Source: Scolecobasidium constrictum UM 578 | Lineage: Eukaryota; Ascomycota; Dothideomycetes; Venturiales; Sympoventuriaceae | Length of the DNA: 64,000 nt | Direction of reading: 5' to 3' | Assembly (NCBI GenBank): GCA_000611715.1 | Contig: AZYM01000228.1 | Location: 123,507 to 187,506 of the forward strand | Made by a program: the position numbers and the translations under genes | The notes under the pieces: generated by a model | The model's input: the letters and a program-made list of their open reading frames with translations, nothing else | What the model was told of the DNA's origin: nothing | Database searches by the model: none | Part shown: in pieces, positions 1 to 11,839 of the stretch | Position numbering within the stretch: position 1 is the first letter of the stretch | Layout of the letters: the number at the start of each line of letters is the position of its first letter

Positions 1-1067
1 AAAACATCTACGCCTCCTGTACCGGGCCACTTGTTGAGCACCTTCTCGTTCAAGCTACTGCATGTCCTTTTCCAGCTTCTCATGGTGCCCGCAAGCACGA
101 CCGCTAGCCTTCCCATGTCTCCCGCCATGAGCTCTCGCTCGCCTTCAAATACCTCGCAAATCGGATACAGCAGCAGCTCCTCCTCGATCGGTAACTTCGA
201 CTTCTTAAATCCATTGAGATCTATCTTTCGAATGTGCTTCATGTGCAGAGCCCCAGTATTCGTGAGCACCACCACAGCCGTCATATCCTCAGCCGGTTCC
301 TTCTGACACGCAGGGTAAGAGATCGTGCTCCATGTTCTGAATGGTCCCTCCCAAGGTTCATAGCTGCCTCTCCTGGCCAACTTTCTTTTATCGACCAGAG
401 GTTGGTCCATGGCGTGGAGTTTCTGATTGAAGTCAGCTCTTGTTGAGTCGTTCCCTTTCCAGGTGTCGTCTTCGGCATCTAGGATATGATGCAATGTCTG
501 GAAGATACCATCTTCCTCGATCCTAGCATATTTGCTGCCGACCCATTGGAAGTCGTCGTTCGTCCAGAACAGTGATTTTGCTGGCTCGTGCTCGTCCGCA
601 TAATGTCGAAAGATCTTGAGCTCGCCCGTCATGGAAAGATTCATGGAGTATAGACCGTTCAACGAAGTGAGCGTGTCGCCGGGCAGCATATCGCCATTCT
701 CGACAGACCAGAAGTCTCTTCTTGGGTTGAGGCCATCGTGTGACTGTCCGTGGCTTGATCTCGATGCTCCAGCAGATGGTTCCGGCGCTGCCACTTTAGA
801 TGCTGCTGGTGACTGTCGGACAATACCAAGATCGTGGTCATCAGGGCTTGAGGTCAAAGACGCGGATTGTTCGTACTGAGACTGTATGTGAACATCAGCA
901 GAGCTGCCAGCTATGTGACCGTCCACGGCGTCGAACCGCTCTGAACCATCGGCAGCGTCGTCAACAAACGTCAGCGACGAGAATTGAAATGGAAACTGGA
1001 AAGCAAAAAGCAGTAATGATAAGGCAATGGCACTCGCACAAACGAAAGGCACTTGAGAACGCGCCAT
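1..1067 (-). CDS. Bulb-type lectin-like type II membrane or secreted protein (truncated by window edge)
   Basis: The frame is open from the ATG at 1067-1065 to the left edge (355 codons), so the C-terminus is missing. The N-terminus is a hydrophobic stretch (residues about 6-31, many Phe/Leu/Ala) that would act as a signal peptide or signal anchor, followed by a low-complexity acidic/Ser linker. Around residues 130-200 there is a segment with the pattern of a bulb-type (B-lectin) domain: LLPGDTL-like and NGLYSMNLSMTGELKIF motifs, then a FWTNDD strand. In that family such strands form a beta-prism that can bind mannose. The downstream part (Cys, Trp and Glu rich) is not recognised. No intron is needed in the visible part. 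The lectin assignment rests on motif pattern only. Codon use and open length make a real gene very likely. Confidence 0.75.
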   Translation of the reverse strand, partial: MARSQVPFVCASAIALSLLLFAFQFPFQFSSLTFVDDAADGSERFDAVDGHIAGSSADVHIQSQYEQSASLTSSPDDHDLGIVRQSPAASKVAAPEPSAGASRSSHGQSHDGLNPRRDFWSVENGDMLPGDTLTSLNGLYSMNLSMTGELKIFRHYADEHEPAKSLFWTNDDFQWVGSKYARIEEDGIFQTLHHILDAEDDTWKGNDSTRADFNQKLHAMDQPLVDKRKLARRGSYEPWEGPFRTWSTISYPACQKEPAEDMTAVVVLTNTGALHMKHIRKIDLNGFKKSKLPIEEELLLYPICEVFEGERELMAGDMGRLAVVLAGTMRSWKRTCSSLNEKVLNKWPGTGGVDV

Positions 1068-1072
1068 TACAT
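1067..1072 (-). promoter_or_regulatory. Start-stop minimal upstream ORF (AUGUAA) touching the lectin gene start
   Basis: Read on the minus strand, the bases before the lectin start are ATGTAATG. The first ATG (1072-1070) is followed directly by TAA (1069-1067), and the last A of that stop is the A of the main ATG. If both lie in the mRNA leader, this is a start-stop element that could stall or reinitiate ribosomes. Presence in the transcript is inferred. Confidence 0.4.
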
Positions 1073-1954
1073 GGTTCAAGTTAGCGAGACATGCTGGAGG
1101 TGAATGAAATGCACCATCTCCTCTTTGTCCAGAGAAGGGAGTCAGAAGATTGCCCGACGTATACAAGTCGACGGAAAGTCTGTTGAGACAACATCGGAAA
1201 CGGAAATGTCGCCGGTGCCGCGTATACTACATTTCAGCTGTGAGGTGCTACCGTCTGCTAGTCAGGAGACAACGGCTGTCAAGCTTTTATGTCCGGGTCG
1301 GAACGCTTCCGCTGGCAGACCAGTGCATCAGCTCGAGAAGCATAAGATCACCAGGATTTTGGCTTCAATAGTCGAATCTGCCGCCAGCATATATCATATA
1401 TGTGACGCAAAGAGTGAGGTTGAGGCGAGGAAGAGCTGGTAAGGTTCTTGAAGGAAATGAACAGTAGCAAGGGTGGACCCTGAGCGGTTAGTGCTCAAGG
1501 GGCTTGAGGGCGTAGCGGCGCAGGGTCTTCCCGCCCACTGATCCAAAATAAAGTTCTCCTGTACAACACCAACCACTCTGTCTTCAATCTCCCGTCCAGC
1601 TATACCAAAGCTCGATCAACTGTAGATTGCAGAAATACCACAAGGTCCTGACGATGACATCGATGAACGAGACGATGATGCGCAGCTTGCCATGGCAACG
1701 AGGTAAGACCTTCACACGAGGTTCTGTATTTTCGCTTTGATCATTGGAGTAGGCTCCGCGTTCTGCAACGTAAGACCTCTGTGAATCATGCAAATTATCT
1801 GATGTCTTGTCTTGAAGTCTCGTTCATCATCTGCGAAGCTGTCGTGCGGTCCGCAACACTGGCGTTGAGCTTGAGCGCTCATCACGCTCCTTCATTCATT
1901 TTGTACGTTGTCTTCTAGTCCAATCTTTTGCCACGAAATCCCCTTCTTTCGATC
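1068..1954. other. Intergenic, divergent promoter region
   Basis: This gap separates the divergent lectin-like (minus) and acyltransferase (plus) genes. Small open frames here start with non-ATG codons or lack coding character. I see no RNA gene or repeat. It should hold both promoters. Confidence 0.6.
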
Positions 1955-3617
1955 ATGTGGAGCACCAAGCCATGGTCATCTACAAGTGTATTGCCTCCTG
2001 AGCCACGCGACTCGATCTCCTCGATAAGCCTTACGGACTCGCGTGGACAAGATGGGGACAGCGTGCTGACCTTGACTGATGAGATGGATCGCGAGGGCCT
2101 TCAATTCAAGGCCGAAGAGAAACCATACTCTCGATGGCTAAATCTGCCTTTGTACTGGCTATTGCTCGTGGTTCGGTTCATGATTCCGTCGTTTCTGCAG
2201 AACAGCGACGAGGAGTCCACGCCTCGGACAGAATCAAAGCGCAATAGCGCTCAAGCAGCACTTGACGGACTTCGTGGCCTCGCCTGCTTGATTGTTGCAT
2301 GGTACCATTTCTTTGGTTACAGGTATGTGGCAGTTTCATGGAACCGCTCCTCGTTCAGAACGTTGGACAGCAGGATCAGCCTATGATATCACTGGGGACG
2401 GTGGCACTGACTAGTATATTAGCTACGAAGTCACCTACGGGTACTACTGGGACGATGAACAGCCAGACGGCGGATGGGCGGCTTCGGTCTGGAATCTGCC
2501 CATCATCAAGATCGTCCTGTCTGGACCACAGATGGTCGCAATCTTCTTCGTCATCTCTGGCTACGTGCTCACGCACAGATTCTTAACCCTGGTGCACCAA
2601 GGCAAAGTTGAGAGTGCGCTCATGTCAATGAGCTCGGCTATCTTCCGTCGCTTCATGCGACTCTATGCACCAGTCTTCGCGTTCACAGTCATGCTGCAAG
2701 TAGCGCTGCAGTTGGGTCTCTTCGAGCACGGCAGGGCCAGATTCGACGGCAAACCTTATCCTCCCCGAGGAGACACCGTCTGGGAGCAATGCGTGCTTTT
2801 TTGGACATGGTGGAGAGAGGCGGTCAACCCGTTCAAGTTCGACCCGCACTATCCGGACCAGTTTGATGGGAACATCTGGACGATCCCGATTGAATATCGA
2901 TGCTCCATGGTCCTCTTCCTGGTAGCCATGGGACTAGCCCGCGTCAAGACGAAGCTGAGAATGGCTTTCATCGTTGTGGTCATGGGCTGGGCAATGAATG
3001 GTGTCCGCTGGGAGATCATTCTGTTCCTGATCGGACTTCTCCTCGCACAGCTCGACGTTCTGCTGGAAGCCAACAAGCAAGGTCTTGTCTTGTGCGAGAA
3101 GACCGAGCAGAAGTCTAGATGGAGCAAGCAGTGGTTGTGGTATCCAGTCTTTCTTGTCACCATCTACCTTTGCTCAATGCCATGGCACCACGAGGGTACA
3201 CTGGGCTGGACTTTCCTCAGCACTATCGATCCATTCCCCGGCGAATTTACATTCAGCACATGGCAGACTGTCGGTGCTACGCTCATGGTCGTCTGTGCAT
3301 TGTACTGGCAACCATTCCAGACCTTCCTCAACTGGTCTCCAATTCAGTATTTGGGCCATGTCTCGTACGCACTGTACCTGGTTCACGGATCGCTTGTCAA
3401 ACTTGCCACGTACAGCTTGAAGTGGGATATCTTCGAGATCTTGAAGGATTATTTCCAGCCCGACAATGAGGAGACCATTCACTGCATTAGTGTCTGGATC
3501 TCATTTCTTTTGTTTTTCATGCCCACGTTGATTGTAGTCAGCGACATGTTTTGGAGAGGCGTGGACACACCGATCGTCAACTACAGCCGCAAAATGTGGG
3601 AGTATTGCACGGATTGA
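1955..3617 (+). CDS. Acyltransferase 3 family integral membrane protein
   Basis: Exons 1955-2322 and 2423-3617 (100-base GT-AG intron, donor GTATGT, acceptor TTAG) give 520 residues. The hallmark of the acyltransferase 3 family (PF01757) is visible: LDGLRG at about 103-108, then a hydrophobic helix with the conserved His of AWYHFFGY (His118). Downstream are VAIFFVISGYVL, an FRR basic loop, NIWTIPIEYR, and the C-terminal YLGHVSYALYLVHGS. About ten hydrophobic helices are expected. These enzymes transfer acyl groups from acyl-CoA to membrane or exported substrates; the substrate cannot be read here. An in-frame TTG lies upstream, but ATG 1955 is the first true start in frame. The gene converges on the permease at 3788, with 170 bases between the stops. 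Confidence 0.88.
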
Positions 3618-3787
3618 AAGAGGTATCGCTCGCTGGAGAAATGGTAGAATTTGGTTGCAAGGGTACTTGTGGGATATCATTCGTTCTTTAGCAAGCCTCA
3701 CGATACATCAGAATTGAGATCGGGTATTCAGCAAATGCCTGCAACGGCACGCAACCCCTCGCAATAGACCAGCACTTCAATCGGGAA

Positions 3788-5513
3788 TTAATGGTCAAGT
3801 TTCTCTGGCGCAACATCAACCTTGGTAGCAGAGCCCTCGGACGGAGCAGCCTCAACATGCTGACCTGGGAACAGACCCATCGACGCGGTGTCATACCCAT
3901 GCTTCTGCAGATAAGCACGGAAAGCACGATCCTCGGTGTCGATCGTGTCTTGCTTGATGTCCGGCAAGCAGAAAAGTGTGATGGCACCGCTGAAGATGGC
4001 AAGAGACGATGCAACCCAGAAAGGATCTTGACCGGCACGGAGCTCGTTTGGAGCATTGTCTTGGATGATTGGGAAGACGTAGGTGCCAACGAATGCACCG
4101 ACCTTGCCAAGGGAGGCTGCGACGGCGTAATAACGGCCACGGACTGGGGTTGCGGAGGTCTTAGAAGAGATGAGTCCAATATTCGCTAGTGTTATGTTAG
4201 CAAGAGTTCGTAAGACTTCAATCACGCGACTTACCTCCAGGACCGAGCTCACCGAGAGCAAGGAACAGGCCATACACAACGACAAAGCCGCCAACTCGGG
4301 ATGGCTCATTCAGATACTTGTAGCAGCCGGCCATGATGAAACCAACGACAGCTTGCAGAGTAACACCAAGGGCGAGCGAGTAACGCGGACCAATCCAGTC
4401 AGACACCCAAGCACCGAAGATGCAGCCAGGCATGTAGAACAGATTGAGCAGGGTGTTCCAGCCAAAGGTCACCCAAAGACGGCTGTCATCGCCGAGCAGA
4501 TTATCGAGGATGGAACTGGAGTAGATTCCAAAGGCATAGGCAGAGAAGTTGTAGATGAACCAGATGATGCTGCAGGTTGCAAGTCGGAACCAATAGAACT
4601 GATCTTGTTTTAGCACGGAACACCTTTTGACTACGCGAAACGCCCACCTTGATTGTCAACCAGACTGGCGTGGTCTTCATCGCTCCTTTCACGTACGCAT
4701 CCGGCTCGTTCAGCTTCTGGCGGAAGTACAGCAAGGACAATGGCCAGATGCAGCCAATACCGAGCATGATTCTCCATGCCGCTCTCAGATGGTCCTCAGT
4801 TGTGGCAAGGACCTTTGATATATTAGCATTCGTCCGTCGAGGCTGTAAGAATGGTTACTCACGATCACCATTGGCGCGAACGCAGCCACCACGAATCCGA
4901 AGTCGATCGCACAAATTGTCGCAAAGATGAACCATCTATTGCGCGTTCCAGCCTTGAGCTCGCCAGAACTTTCAGCCGCAGCAACAGAGCCTGCTGGATA
5001 CTCGCCACCTATGGCGACACCGATCAAGAAACGGTACGCGGTAAGCGCTGCAAAGAGACCGCCGATGCTGCCACCAGCACCATACGCGCCAGCACCCAAT
5101 GCCGCAAAGACGAACATGAGCACAGTGCAGATGAACAGCGACCATTTACGAGACCAGCGATCAGCGGTATATCCAAAGATCAAGGTTCCAAGGACGGTAC
5201 CGGCGAAAGTGATGGACGAGACATTCCTTCGTGCAGGTGAATTGGCATACTCGTCTGGGTAGATGCGAGCCAAACACGTCGACACGGAACCGATGACCTG
5301 CAAGTCGTTAGTTCTCGGTCGATGGAGCTTTTAGGAAATACCTACGCCATTCAGATATCCATCGGAGAAGAGACCTGCACCGCAAGCAAGAACCGGCCAC
5401 ACGCGCTCGTAGAAGCTCTTGTCAGTATCCTCAAGGTTCGGGCTTCTATCGATCTCAGAGTCCGTCTCTTCCATGCGCTTGCGCTCCATCAAATTATTGA
5501 TGACACCCGCCAT
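3788..5513 (-). CDS. MFS permease, Git1/Pho84-like (phosphate or glycerophosphodiester : H+ symporter)
   Basis: Five exons on the minus strand: 5513-5346, 5297-4863, 4812-4648, 4598-4235, 4185-3788. The introns are 48-50 bases, all GT-AG, and the phases close exactly to 509 residues. The N-terminus is cytosolic and acidic. Helix 1 contains GLFSDGYLNGVIGSV, and the loop 2-3 motif GYTADRWSRKW and IGGEYPAGSVAAAE are typical of the phosphate:H+ symporter branch of the major facilitator superfamily. The C-terminal part FWVASSLAIFSG followed by IDTEDRAFRAYLQKHGYD closely fits the Git1-type permeases that import glycerophosphoinositol or glycerophosphocholine in yeasts. The most likely role is plasma-membrane uptake of phosphorus compounds. 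Exact substrate is uncertain. The family is often phosphate-regulated, but I did not identify a Pho4-like site with confidence. Confidence 0.88.
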
Positions 5514-6388
5514 CTCGATAATGCTGCAGCGACTAGTAGATCTAGGGAATGAGTGAAGCGATGGACAGCACGAAAGCACAAAAATGCGGAGAACGGGCAG
5601 ACCACATTATTATAGCAGGATCGACGGCGTACCCTAATGAATCCGTGAAGATAGCCGCCGCTGGTCTCTGTACTAGTCGAGCATGATCCCGAATTCAGAT
5701 CCCCAATGTCCACCATTCTGTCGCGCCTGCATCTGCAGCATGAAGATCGTCGCACGTGCAAGTCTCCAACGCGTCTCGCCAGCGAATGTCTTCACGCGCA
5801 CCCCGCCATCCATCAAACATTCTGTATGAGAAGGATGGGCGACACCAATTTAAATGATCTTCGCAATAGATGGATCGTGGCCGGAGATCAGAGCTGCTCA
5901 AAACACGTGTGGCCTCCAGTCAACGCGTGTGGAACAACGCGCAGGGTCCACATTTTCGACCTCGGATGAACAGGCTAGCCACATTGGCCTTGGTGCTTCT
6001 TTGGGCCAAGCGAAGTTTGGAGTTGTCGATCGCAGGATCTCGCCATGGGGATTGTTATTGCAGGCGCATGGGTTTTGGAGCTGGAGATTCGTTGTTGAGT
6101 GTCGGTGTCGGCAATCAGTGTGAAACGCTCGGCTTGGATCGGACCAAGGATTGCTTAATTCTGGACCGTGATCGACAAGAGAAACACCAGCCAAGGTTGG
6201 ATCACATGGACTCTGCAATAACTCTGTTGAAACTTTTGAGGATGTCTAGAACGCCAGCGCCATGCAGAAGTCATTGTCGGTTTCGTCGCCGCCGGATGAT
6301 GAGCTCAAAGTATATCCGGTCGGTATGCAAGATGTCAAAGATGTATGCTGAAGGTTCACCCAAAATCCTAATTTTTGGCAAACAAAGT
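5514..6388. other. Intergenic between two minus-strand transporters
   Basis: This is the upstream region of the Git1-like permease and the 3' flank of the next MFS gene. A plus-strand open frame of about 300 codons (5870-6781) runs into the antisense of the MFS gene and has no recognisable protein character. It is treated as chance. Confidence 0.55.
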
Positions 6389-8148
6389 CTATGCATCATC
6401 CTCTTCGCCGCTTGCTCCTTCGACCTCATCAATGCGGCGACTGCCATCCGGTGGAAACCTAGCAAACAGCAGCACAGTAAACCCAAGCAATGCCACCGCA
6501 CCATTAATCGTAAACACCAGTTCCGTCCTCTGTATACTCGCAAAAGCAGCAAAGACCAACCCAAAGATACTCGCTACACTCCACAGTTAGCAGTCTTCGC
6601 CTCAACAAGCCACACAGAAGGGGGGGAGCACATACTCGTCGTCAACCTTGCCATGTTCTCCACCAATGTAATCGCGCCCAAAGCATCCGTCCTCTCACTC
6701 GGCGGACACATCTGCAGAATCGTCCCCTTGGAACTCGCCGCCGTGCCCGCTGCAAAGGGAAGCACGGCAGCCACAACGTAGATCTGCCAGCCTTGCGTGA
6801 TGAACGTCGCTGTTGCTGTGATGATGCCATCGAGGAGCAGGCTGTACCGCGTGTAGATGAGGTCGAAGTCGAAAGTCTCCTGCTTCGACTGCAATTTCTG
6901 CGGCTGCAAGGGCTCCTGCTCATTCTCCATAGCGTCTGCGGCATCGATTTCGCGCGGGTCAGTCGCGTCGAAGGGTGTCGCCGTTCCAGATGTGGATCTA
7001 CTGCTCCTCTCTCGCGCTTCCTTGCGGCGCGTAACGTGTTTCCGTCCGAAAGCGATGATATGCGGGAAAATGAACGTGAGGAACAGCCCCCTCAGCATCG
7101 AGTTCATCGAGATGAGGATCCCGTTATCCCTAGTGCCGAACCCGTAGATATCCGTGCTGAACATCTGCAGCATCGTCGGGATGTAGCCCGTGGCGAGGAT
7201 CCCAAGGTACGCGCCCACGGCAAGCAGGATAGGTCCTACTTCACGCTGTATCCTGCCATCGAGGAGGATCCATTTCTGGGGCGCGAAGATCTTGAGGGGC
7301 CCGAAGAAGCGGCGGAGACCTTTCTTGCCCGTCGCAATGACGGCTTCGCTGGCTTCCTGGCGCGGGATCCAGGGTAGCGCAATGAAGACGTAGAGAGTGC
7401 TCAGGCAGAACAGACCCAGTGTGACTCTAAACGGCCAGATGATGCCCCATCTCTCACTAATCTCCCCACCGATTAGATACCCAATACTCGTGCCGAAGAA
7501 CATGGCGCCCTGCAAGCGGCCTAGACTCGGCGTGCGCTGTTCATGCTCGACCACCTCCGTGATGAAGCTGTTCAGCGCGAGGAGGTACCCGTTTGGCCCT
7601 CCCACAATCGTGATGATCTGGCTGCACTGCACGATGATTATGCCTGTGTTGCCACCGGCGGCGACGCCTATGTTTTGCACGAGCAGGCGTACTGCCGGCC
7701 AGAAGACCTGGATGAGCAGCGTGGCCTTCACGCCGATACGTTTGATGAGATACCCGGTGATGAAGAGGTTAATGAGCCCGAAGAGCGTCGTACCCGCACC
7801 CAGTAAGCTCACCGCCTTTGCGGTGCCCGCTTCAATCGCGGGTAGTGAACACCGGTCTTTTCCTGTCCCTGGCGCCGGTGACGGATGCGATTCATAGTAC
7901 GCTTCGCACGTCATAACGCGGAACACGTATATAAGCGGCACCTGCGTGACTCCAAAGCTCAAGCTCACCATAAACGCGCACACCAGGATCCGCGCAACCA
8001 CGCTCTTGACGTTCCGTCTCGCGACACTTTCACGCGAAATGACGTGCTCCAATCCATTCTCCGTATGTTGCGTTCTCTTCGCTTCCCCGGGCAGCAGCGG
8101 TGTCCGCTCATCTGTAGCGGGTCCTTCACGGATTTCTGGGGCTACCAT
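6389..8148 (-). CDS. MFS transporter, SLC46-like fungal subgroup
   Basis: Exons 8148-6636 and 6573-6389 (62-base intron, donor GTATGT) give 565 residues. The N-terminus has the PATDERTPLLP motif common in fungal MFS proteins. Helix 1 ends in VPLIYVFRVMTCEAYYE, the pattern of the SLC46/folate-transporter-like subgroup, with Cys-containing loop 1-2. Twelve helices are expected, split by a long charged loop of about 60 residues rich in Arg, Ser and Glu. The start was set at ATG 8148: the open frame continues upstream only to a GTG. Without the small last exon the protein would end early, at about residue 521, so the spliced C-terminal helix and acidic tail (EEDDA) support the intron. Substrate unknown. 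Confidence 0.85.
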
Positions 8149-8472
8149 CGTTATGATTGTTTCATTTCTGGGGATGTTGTTGAGGATGTTGAAGGCGATC
8201 GCCACATTTGACTAATTCTCTTTGCATGCCTTTTTGGGGTAGCATCCGAGACCGGCACCTCACATCCGGTCAGGTCGCCCGATGGTGCAATTGTGGAGGT
8301 GAATACAACTGCATTTACTTGCAGTCAATGGGAAATGATCAGTGTAAGCTAAATTGTGATGCTTCGTAGATTGTTATGTTTTGATGCTCTTAAAGGTGAG
8401 CCATTTCGGCCCCATTTTCGTGGGACTATCACATCACCCTAGATGGCAAGCTAGAGAAATACGAACACGTCC
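8149..8472. other. Intergenic, promoter of MFS gene and 3' flank of ceramidase
   Basis: A 324-base gap between same-strand genes. No additional gene, repeat or RNA seen. Confidence 0.6.
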
Positions 8473-10814
8473 TCATACAACATTAAACCTCCCACTCTCC
8501 CCTTCAAAAGACGTGATCTTCCCTCCCAAAGCCTTTGAATCGCTGAAGTATTTGACACGGTAGATACCTTTCTCCACGTCCGCAGGAATCTCCCATACGA
8601 TTCTGACTTCACTCGTTCCTAGAATCGTACTCGTCCTCTCCCACTCAAAGCGCAATTCCCAGTCTTCATCCGTGCGGTAGGGTGTCCACTCCTCTTCCCT
8701 CTCCTTCAGCTCGCCTTTGTCGTCAGGTGATAGGGCGGATACGGGTGGAATAAGTCGCTCGATCATGGCGTACGTGCCTTCAAGCCGCAGATTATTCCGC
8801 GGATTCGCACCCACGAACCTGGCGTCCACTTCCTGTCCTGCACGGTAGCTCTCTTGCGCATCCTTCAGCACATCCCCGAAACCGCGGAAGAGGCCTGGGT
8901 TATCAACCACGACTTTCCCTATAAAACTGAGACTGCGATTCGTGTTTACCGGCGGTTTCACTCCACTGCTCGGTAACTTGGACGTGTTACCCTTGAAGAG
9001 ATACGGCAGATACCGCGTGTACAGATCGATATACGCGTTCAGGGTATGCTGTCCGTAAAGCGTGGATGCACCTTCGTAGCGCTGGACGCCGTATTCCTCC
9101 TCCGTGGCGATGTAGTGCGTATATGTATTCGCCGGCCCGCCCAGCAGCACAAGCGGGCTCTCTACCTCGTCCCCCGCGCGCGCCGCCACGGCATCTCTCC
9201 ACCGCCGTCCAGCCATCGTCGTAGCCTCCCCGGGACTCACAACCACAAACAGCGAACCCGCTCGCAACATCTGTATATCCACCACATTCGGCGCCCAATC
9301 ATACGGCCTCCTCGTCTCCCCAACATCAAGCAAGATCGGCTTGGGCCACTGACAGCGCTTCTGCGTATCGTCAGGCGCGTGTAGAAGATCGCGCACGACG
9401 GCCCATACCGGGGAAGCATTCCCGGACTCGCTGCTGTTCTGCTTGAAGTCGAAGGCGCCGGGGCCGTCGGAGGTGCCGGCTGCGAATCCGTAGCCGAGCG
9501 CTGCGGGGCAGGTGCGCGCGTGCGTGCCGTTGGGGAGGGTGAAGGTGTAGTTTGCGAGGTTGGCGAAGGTGTGGAGGGAGTGGACGGGTCCTGGCTTCAT
9601 TTTCATATCTGTAGTTGGAGTGGAAGCGCGCAGGTCATCGAAGACGTGTTTCGCGCCTTCATACTGCCGCCGGCCTATCTCGAAGCAAGACGCTGTCCCC
9701 GCATCGTCTCGACCGAAGAACGGACCGCGCCCATGACAATCTTGCGACCGGCCTCCGCACGTGGAATCCTCGAGTCTGCACTGCGAATTCGATCCGTCTT
9801 CGCACCACGCGCCCTCCGTATTCGGACTCGTATCACCCACATTAGCCTGCGAGAACCCGGCTACAAAGGTCTCCGCAACGCCTTCCACCCCTCTCATACT
9901 CTTCTCAAACAGGTACGCGGCAACGCCTTTGTTGTCGCCGGTGATGAGGGTGTTATTGCCTAGCATGGAGGTGCCGTGCACAGCGAAGAAGGTGAGGATG
10001 CCTATATCCCTCCCATCGCTTGCGCGCGTGAACCGAAGTAATGTGAGCTCTTTATCCACGTCGTCGCGGTACTTGGCGCGTTCCTCTAAGGGATTGGCGA
10101 GGTAAGCGAAGAGGGAACGGTTTATATTCGCGTCTTCGATGCGTGTTTTGCCTGCTGTGATGCTGCCGAGTGCCAGGCTTTCATGCGCGCGCTTGATAGA
10201 GAGGAGGGTCCCCTGCACGATGGCATCATAGCTCTCCCGGCTGAAGCCCCTCGAGGTGATCTGGGGGAGGAGGTAATTCAGCCATGCACCAGGGCCTGAA
10301 TGACTGTGCGTCCCCGTGACAGCGACATTGCTTGCGCCGTAGATGGCGTACTCGGGTCCCAAATCGCGCAATCCCTGTAGGATACCGTGACGGATTGCCG
10401 TGTCGCCCGATTGCGTGTCCAGCACGAGGTAGATCCAGCGGTTTTCAGGCACGGAGGGTTCGCCTACAATGAAGGCGCGCGAATACAGCCTTTGACGCAG
10501 TCCAGTGCCGAGTTGGGACGTGTTTGCGTAGCCCATGAGATTGAGTTCTACCACTGGCCTGTACGATGTGAGACTTAGTAGATACTTCAAGATGGCATGA
10601 GATGAACGTACCCCGTGATATCCGCCTTGCCGACTCCGACCATGAATTGCTCCCCAATCTCATCATTAGCGACAGGAGCGCCAGCGCCCTTCCATAGCGA
10701 CGAGAGACTCTCATAGCGGATCGGCGAGTCCAAGAAGCCTAGGTAGAACGTGTGAAAAGCGGCGATGATGAAGACCACCGCCGTGGCGAGCAAAGCCGTC
10801 CGCGCTGTAGACAT
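8473..10814 (-). CDS. Neutral/alkaline ceramidase
   Basis: Exons 10814-10612 and 10558-8473 (53-base intron) give 762 residues. The enzyme splits ceramide into sphingosine and a fatty acid. Residues about 8-30 form one hydrophobic helix, so the protein is a secretory-pathway signal-anchor or secreted form. The family core (PF04734) starts at GVGKADITGPVVELNLMGYAN, interrupted by the intron. Zinc-binding motifs THSHSGPG (about 151-158) and VHGTSM (about 261-266) are present, and the catalytic serine lies in GDTSPN (Ser about 312). The C-terminal immunoglobulin-like domain (PF17048) is present, with RVKYFSDSKA near the end. Length matches fungal neutral ceramidases. The open frame upstream of ATG 10814 reaches only a GTG. 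The gene shares a divergent promoter with the SPF27 gene. Confidence 0.93.
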
Positions 10815-11127
10815 CGTTGCCTGGTATCTTCGGGTGAGTTGAGGGAGTCGCCCAAAGGGCAGAGGAAAATGCCTTATGGATTCTGTTTCATCGCTCACAA
10901 TTCACGATACTGAGCTCACATTCTCGTGTGCCTGATTGTCGCGTGAACTCCAGACGTGTACGCTGATAACGTTTCAGCCCGGCGCTGAATCATCGCAGCC
11001 TCGAAAGACGTGTGGCGCATGACTCGCGGACCTGAACTTTTTCAGACTGTCGCGAACTCAATGCATCTTTGCGAAACGCAACAGCTGTAAATCTACAATC
11101 GAAGAGCGCTATTGAAGAACCGCAACC
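10815..11127. promoter_or_regulatory. Divergent promoter between ceramidase and SPF27
   Basis: Only 313 bases separate two start codons facing away from each other, so the elements driving both genes must lie here or in the leaders. No strong TATA box is visible. Confidence 0.6.
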
Positions 11128-11839
11128 ATGCCTCTCGGTCTGGAATCAACAGACTACCTCTCACGTGCGCGATCCTCGCTCTCTCTCTCGCTCGCCACAG
11201 CAGTGCTAACGCGTGACAGACATCGACACCGAAGTCACACCCACGCAGCGCACCTCAATCCTCGCCCAAATCGCCGCCGCGCGCTCACCAGATGCCTCCA
11301 CCACTCTACACCCGTCAATACCCTCATCCTCACCGCCGTCCTTCTCGCCCCTCATAGAAGCCGAGCTCGAGCGCGTTGCACAGAAGGCGCCGTTAAACGG
11401 CATAGACCTCACGCCCTACGAATCCTCCGCCCTGGAGGCACCCACCAACACATCCCCGCATTCGGATGAGAAAGACCCGGAATTACTGGCACAGTGGCGG
11501 ACCACACTCCAGCGCGCGTACGGGCTGAACACGTACCTCCAGGGGCGGTACACGAACCTCTCCCTCCTCGAGACGTACGGCAAGAATGCGTGGTTGATCT
11601 CCAATGCGCAGCTGGAAGAGGAACTCAAGAGTTTGACAAGAGAATTGGAGGTGCTGAAGAACGAGGCGGAGAATGTGGAGGAGGGGAGACGGAGGAGGCA
11701 GGAGGGTGTGAGGGCCGAGATGGAGGGGTTGGATGCGAGTTGGAAGAATGGTGTTGAGAAGATTGTGGAGGTCGAGTTGGCGGTTGAGGGGTTGAGGAGG
11801 GAGGTGCTGGAGCGGAAGAGGGCTGGTGCTGGTGGTTGA
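11128..11839 (+). CDS. Pre-mRNA-splicing factor SPF27 / BCAS2 family (Cwf7-like)
   Basis: Exons 11128-11164 and 11220-11839 (55-base intron with a CT-rich tract) give 218 residues. The short first exon supplies the N-terminal Met and joins to HIDTEVTPTQR, matching the YID-x-QR entry of the family. The core of the BCAS2 domain (PF05700) is clear: NTYLQGRYTNLSLLETYGKNAWLISNAQLEEEL, followed by a long coiled coil rich in Glu, Arg and Leu to about residue 210. In known systems this protein is a structural part of the Prp19/NineTeen complex that activates the spliceosome. The donor GTGCGC is weak but no other donor keeps the family N-terminus. The last residues are Gly/Ala rich. Confidence 0.88.

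Noticed and set aside
5870..6781. Plus-strand frame of 303 codons
   Set aside because: It runs antisense through the spliced end of the MFS gene and has Arg/Ser/Leu-rich chance composition without motifs.
1955..10814. Possible lipid or phosphorus metabolism gene cluster
   Set aside because: Acyltransferase, permease and ceramidase are neighbours, but strands, spacing and an intervening unrelated transporter give no real sign of a functional cluster.
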